Assembly (NCBI GenBank): GCA_964616015.1 | Contig: CAZTTC010000147.1 | Coordinates: 1 to 7,586, forward strand | Reading direction: 5' to 3' | Length of the DNA: 7,586 nucleotides | Source of the DNA: Methylibium sp964616015 | GTDB lineage: Bacteria > Pseudomonadota > Gammaproteobacteria > Burkholderiales > Burkholderiaceae_C | Shown: positions 5,731-7,586 of the stretch, piece by piece | How positions within the stretch are numbered: the first letter of the stretch is position 1 | Layout of the letters: each line of letters begins with the position of its first letter | Notes under the pieces: model-generated | Database searches by the model: none | What the model saw: the letters and a program-made list of their open reading frames with translations, nothing else | What the model was told of the DNA's origin: nothing | Translations under genes and position numbers: made by a program

Positions 5731-6747
5731 ATGCCCAAGCTGGTTCTTTCCACCGTCGCCGCGGCCTCTGTCCTCTTGACCGCCGGCGCATTCGCGCAGT
5801 CGCCCGCGGGCGCCCCGGTCGATCCGAACACCTTCTTGAACCAGTTCGAGTCCACCTTCGGCAAGTTCGAGGGTTATCGCCGCTCCGGCGCCAAGGGGAT
5901 CTGTGCGACGGGCGAGTTCGTCGGCACGGCGGAGGCGCGCGCGCTCTCGACCAGCTCGGCCTTCAGCGGCAAGCCGGTGCCGGTGGTGGCGCGCTTCTCG
6001 GTGGGCGGCGCCAACCCGAAGGCGCCGGACAACGCCAAGTCCCAGCGCAACCTGGCGCTGCAGTTCGACCTGCCGGGCGGCGAGCAATGGCAGATGGGCA
6101 ATATCTCGGCGCCGGTGTTCGGTGCTTCGTCGCCCCAGCAGTTCTTCGGCCGCCTGGCCTCCCTGCAGCCCGACCCGGCCACCAAGATGCCCGACCCGGC
6201 CAAGGTCAAGGCCTTCGCCGATGCCAACCCCGAAGTGCTGCTGCAGGGCAAGCACTTCGCGTCGCAGCCGGTGCCGGCCAGTTTCGGTAGCGTCAACTAC
6301 TGGGGCGTGCACGCCTTCGGCTTCGTCAATGCCGGCGGCAGCAAGCAGTTCGGCAAGTGGATCTTCGAACCCGTCGGCGGCCTCCAGGGCCTGACGGACG
6401 ACGAGGCCAAGGCCAAGGGCCCGAGCTTCCTGTTCGACGACCTGCGCCAGCGCGTGAAGGACGGCAAGGTCGCGTTCAACTTCAACCTCGAGCTGGCCGA
6501 GGCGGGCGACAAGATCGACAGCGCCACCGTGCCGCTGCCGGAAGGCCGCAAGAAGGTCAACCTGGGCTTGCTGAAGATCACCTCGGTGGCCGAAGACGGC
6601 GGTGGTGCCTGCCTGACGATCACCTACAACCCGATGGTGTTCCCGAAGGGCGTGGAGCCGTCGGCCGACCCGATGATCGCCGCCCGGGCAGCTCCGTACG
6701 CCGTCGGCCTCGGCCGCCGCCTGACGGAAGGCGCCAAGCAGCAGTAA
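5731..6747 (+). CDS. Exported catalase-related (SrpA-type) heme protein
   Basis: A 338-residue member of the catalase-related peroxidase (SrpA-like) family, which is shorter than true catalases. Residues 1-22 are a typical signal peptide (KLVLSTVAAASVLLTAGAFA, cut before QSPAG), so it acts in the periplasm. Catalase-fold segments: FEGYRRSGAKGICATGEFVG (46-65), VPVVARFSVGGANPKAPD (83-100), LALQFDLPGG (108-117), NISAPVFGASSPQQF (124-138), YWGVHAFGFVN (190-200) and NPMVFPKGVEPSADPMIAAR (300-319), then APYAVGLGRR with Arg319/Tyr323 matching the proximal heme Arg-x3-Tyr. Family members usually read R-x-H-x-K-G at the distal site. Here it is R-S-G-A-K-G, so the catalytic His appears replaced by Gly53 and peroxidase activity is doubtful. 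It is followed by strong hairpins and faces a convergent AraC-type regulator, whose role here is unknown. Confidence 0.88.
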   Translation: MPKLVLSTVAAASVLLTAGAFAQSPAGAPVDPNTFLNQFESTFGKFEGYRRSGAKGICATGEFVGTAEARALSTSSAFSGKPVPVVARFSVGGANPKAPDNAKSQRNLALQFDLPGGEQWQMGNISAPVFGASSPQQFFGRLASLQPDPATKMPDPAKVKAFADANPEVLLQGKHFASQPVPASFGSVNYWGVHAFGFVNAGGSKQFGKWIFEPVGGLQGLTDDEAKAKGPSFLFDDLRQRVKDGKVAFNFNLELAEAGDKIDSATVPLPEGRKKVNLGLLKITSVAEDGGGACLTITYNPMVFPKGVEPSADPMIAARAAPYAVGLGRRLTEGAKQQ

Positions 6748-6756
6748 GCCGCGCAG

Positions 6757-6788
6757 CGGTCCTCGGCTGAGCGACAAGCCGAGGACCG
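6757..6788. terminator. Strong 12-bp hairpin between convergent genes
   Basis: CGGTCCTCGGCT (6757-6768) and AGCCGAGGACCG (6777-6788) are perfect complements around an eight-base loop, starting nine bases after the catalase-like stop. A second smaller hairpin, CCCGC (6791-6795) and GCGGG (6800-6804), follows. There is no T-run, so this is an imperfect intrinsic terminator, but its position between two convergent genes fits a bidirectional terminator. Confidence 0.65.
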
Positions 6789-6845
6789 GTCCCGCTGTGG
6801 CGGGTCGGTGTGCGTTGGCGGCGCAGGCGTGGGGCGGCGGTCGAC

Positions 6846-7586
6846 TCAGATCAGATCCGCTCCGACCCCCACCGCCGACGGCGGCTCGAACAGGTTCACC
6901 ACGCGCCGGTAGTCGCTCGGCGTGATCCCGAGGTGCGCGCGGAAGAAGCGCGAAAAGTGCCCCGGCGCCGAGAAGCCCAGGCCGTAGGCCACGTCGCCGA
7001 CGGCGTCGCGGCTGTGCGTCAGCCGGTCGATCGCGGCCTCGAAGCGCAGCACGTTGGCATAGACCAGCGGCGTGACCTGGGTGTCGCGCTGGAACAGCGC
7101 GAAGAAGTGCGCGCGCGACAGCCCGGTCTGCGCGGCCAGGGTGTCGACGTCGAGGTCGTGCGCCACGTCCTGCTTCATCAGCGCGATGGCCTGGCGGATG
7201 CGCGGGTCCATCGCCACCGGCGGCTTGCTCTTCAGCAGCCCGGCCAGGTCGCGCCAGCCGGAGTAGCTCTCCACCACCGCGATGATCAGGTTGAACAGCA
7301 GGCTCTCCAGCCGGCCGGGCGAGACCTCGTCGGCCCACCACAGCTCGAGCACGAACTCCTCGGCGATCTTGCGCGTGGCCTCGGTGATGCGCACGCAGGG
7401 CTGCGGAAAGAAGCGCGGGTGGCCCGACAGCGCCAGCGAGCGCTGGATGTCGGCCAGCCAGGGCGGCTCGATGTAGAGCGCCAGGATCAGGGTGTTGCTG
7501 CCGGGTGGGGCGTCGTGCTCGTAGGCGTGATGCTCCCAGGCGTTGACCAGCACCGCGGTGTCGTCGGTCAGCGGCGCGCGCTCGCC
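6846..7586 (-). CDS. AraC-family transcriptional regulator (partial, N-terminus outside window)
   Basis: 246 codons are open to the right edge. The real start lies outside the window; a GTG at 7553 is internal to a cupin-like sensor region reading ERAPLTDDTAVLVNAWEHHAYEHD. The C-terminal 100 or so residues are the AraC DNA-binding domain with two helix-turn-helix units: DVDTLAAQTGLSRAHFFALF (visible residues 146-165) and AVGDVAYGLGFSAPGHFSRF (195-214), followed by HLGITPSDYRR, the classic AraC/XylS ending. The N-terminal part would bind an unknown effector and a dimer partner. It is convergent with the catalase-like gene and shares the hairpins at 6757-6804 with it. Its targets cannot be told from this window and probably lie to the right. 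Family call is firm; function is open. Confidence 0.92.
   Translation of the reverse strand, partial: GERAPLTDDTAVLVNAWEHHAYEHDAPPGSNTLILALYIEPPWLADIQRSLALSGHPRFFPQPCVRITEATRKIAEEFVLELWWADEVSPGRLESLLFNLIIAVVESYSGWRDLAGLLKSKPPVAMDPRIRQAIALMKQDVAHDLDVDTLAAQTGLSRAHFFALFQRDTQVTPLVYANVLRFEAAIDRLTHSRDAVGDVAYGLGFSAPGHFSRFFRAHLGITPSDYRRVVNLFEPPSAVGVGADLI

Noticed and set aside
4972..7341. 789-codon open frame on the minus strand
   Set aside because: It runs antisense across the HEPN-like, catalase-like and AraC genes and the gaps between them. Its product is Arg/Ala/Gly-rich without motifs, as expected from high-GC shadow frames.

Overview
The window reads as part of a high-GC bacterial chromosome, most like a betaproteobacterium of the order Burkholderiales. 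This is judged from strong G/C bias at third codon positions in the flanking genes and from the gene families present; no rRNA or marker gene is available to fix the taxon. An accessory block sits between ordinary metabolic and regulatory genes.

Layout: (1) 1-770, minus strand, is the N-terminal third of a molybdopterin-binding subunit of the xanthine dehydrogenase/aldehyde oxidase family, running off the left edge. (2) 819-1080 is a gene-free divergent control region with three inverted repeats. (3) 1081-3875 is a two-gene operon with an ATGA overlap, encoding a SIR2-domain protein and a HerA-type hexameric ATPase. This is the known SIR2-HerA (Nezha) anti-phage defence architecture, and its codons look less GC-rich than those of the flanks. 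(4) 3913-4237 is a DUF433 antitoxin gene followed by the collapsed remains of its DUF5615 toxin. (5) 4286-5403 is a second toxin-antitoxin-like module: a winged-HTH/minimal nucleotidyltransferase protein and an overlapping HEPN-like protein, preceded by a degenerate operator array with an exact 20-bp period. (6) 5404-5730 is gene-free, with a REP-like hairpin and other inverted repeats. (7) 5731-6747 is an exported catalase-related (SrpA-type) protein with a signal peptide. (8) 6757-6804 holds strong hairpins between convergent genes. (9) 6846-7586, minus strand, is an AraC-family regulator running off the right edge.

How it fits together: genes 1081-5403 form a small defence/toxin-antitoxin island. 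SIR2 would supply NAD+ hydrolysis and HerA the assembly and DNA-sensing/translocase platform. The two downstream modules are typical defence-island passengers, one of them already decaying. A 12-bp direct repeat occurs on both sides of the island (862-873 and 5573-5584) and could be an insertion scar or a shared operator, but a 12-mer match can arise by chance in a window this size. The SIR2-HerA system itself is not new. The least explained features are the periodic operator array, the non-canonical HEPN motif and the apparent loss of the distal histidine in the catalase-like protein.
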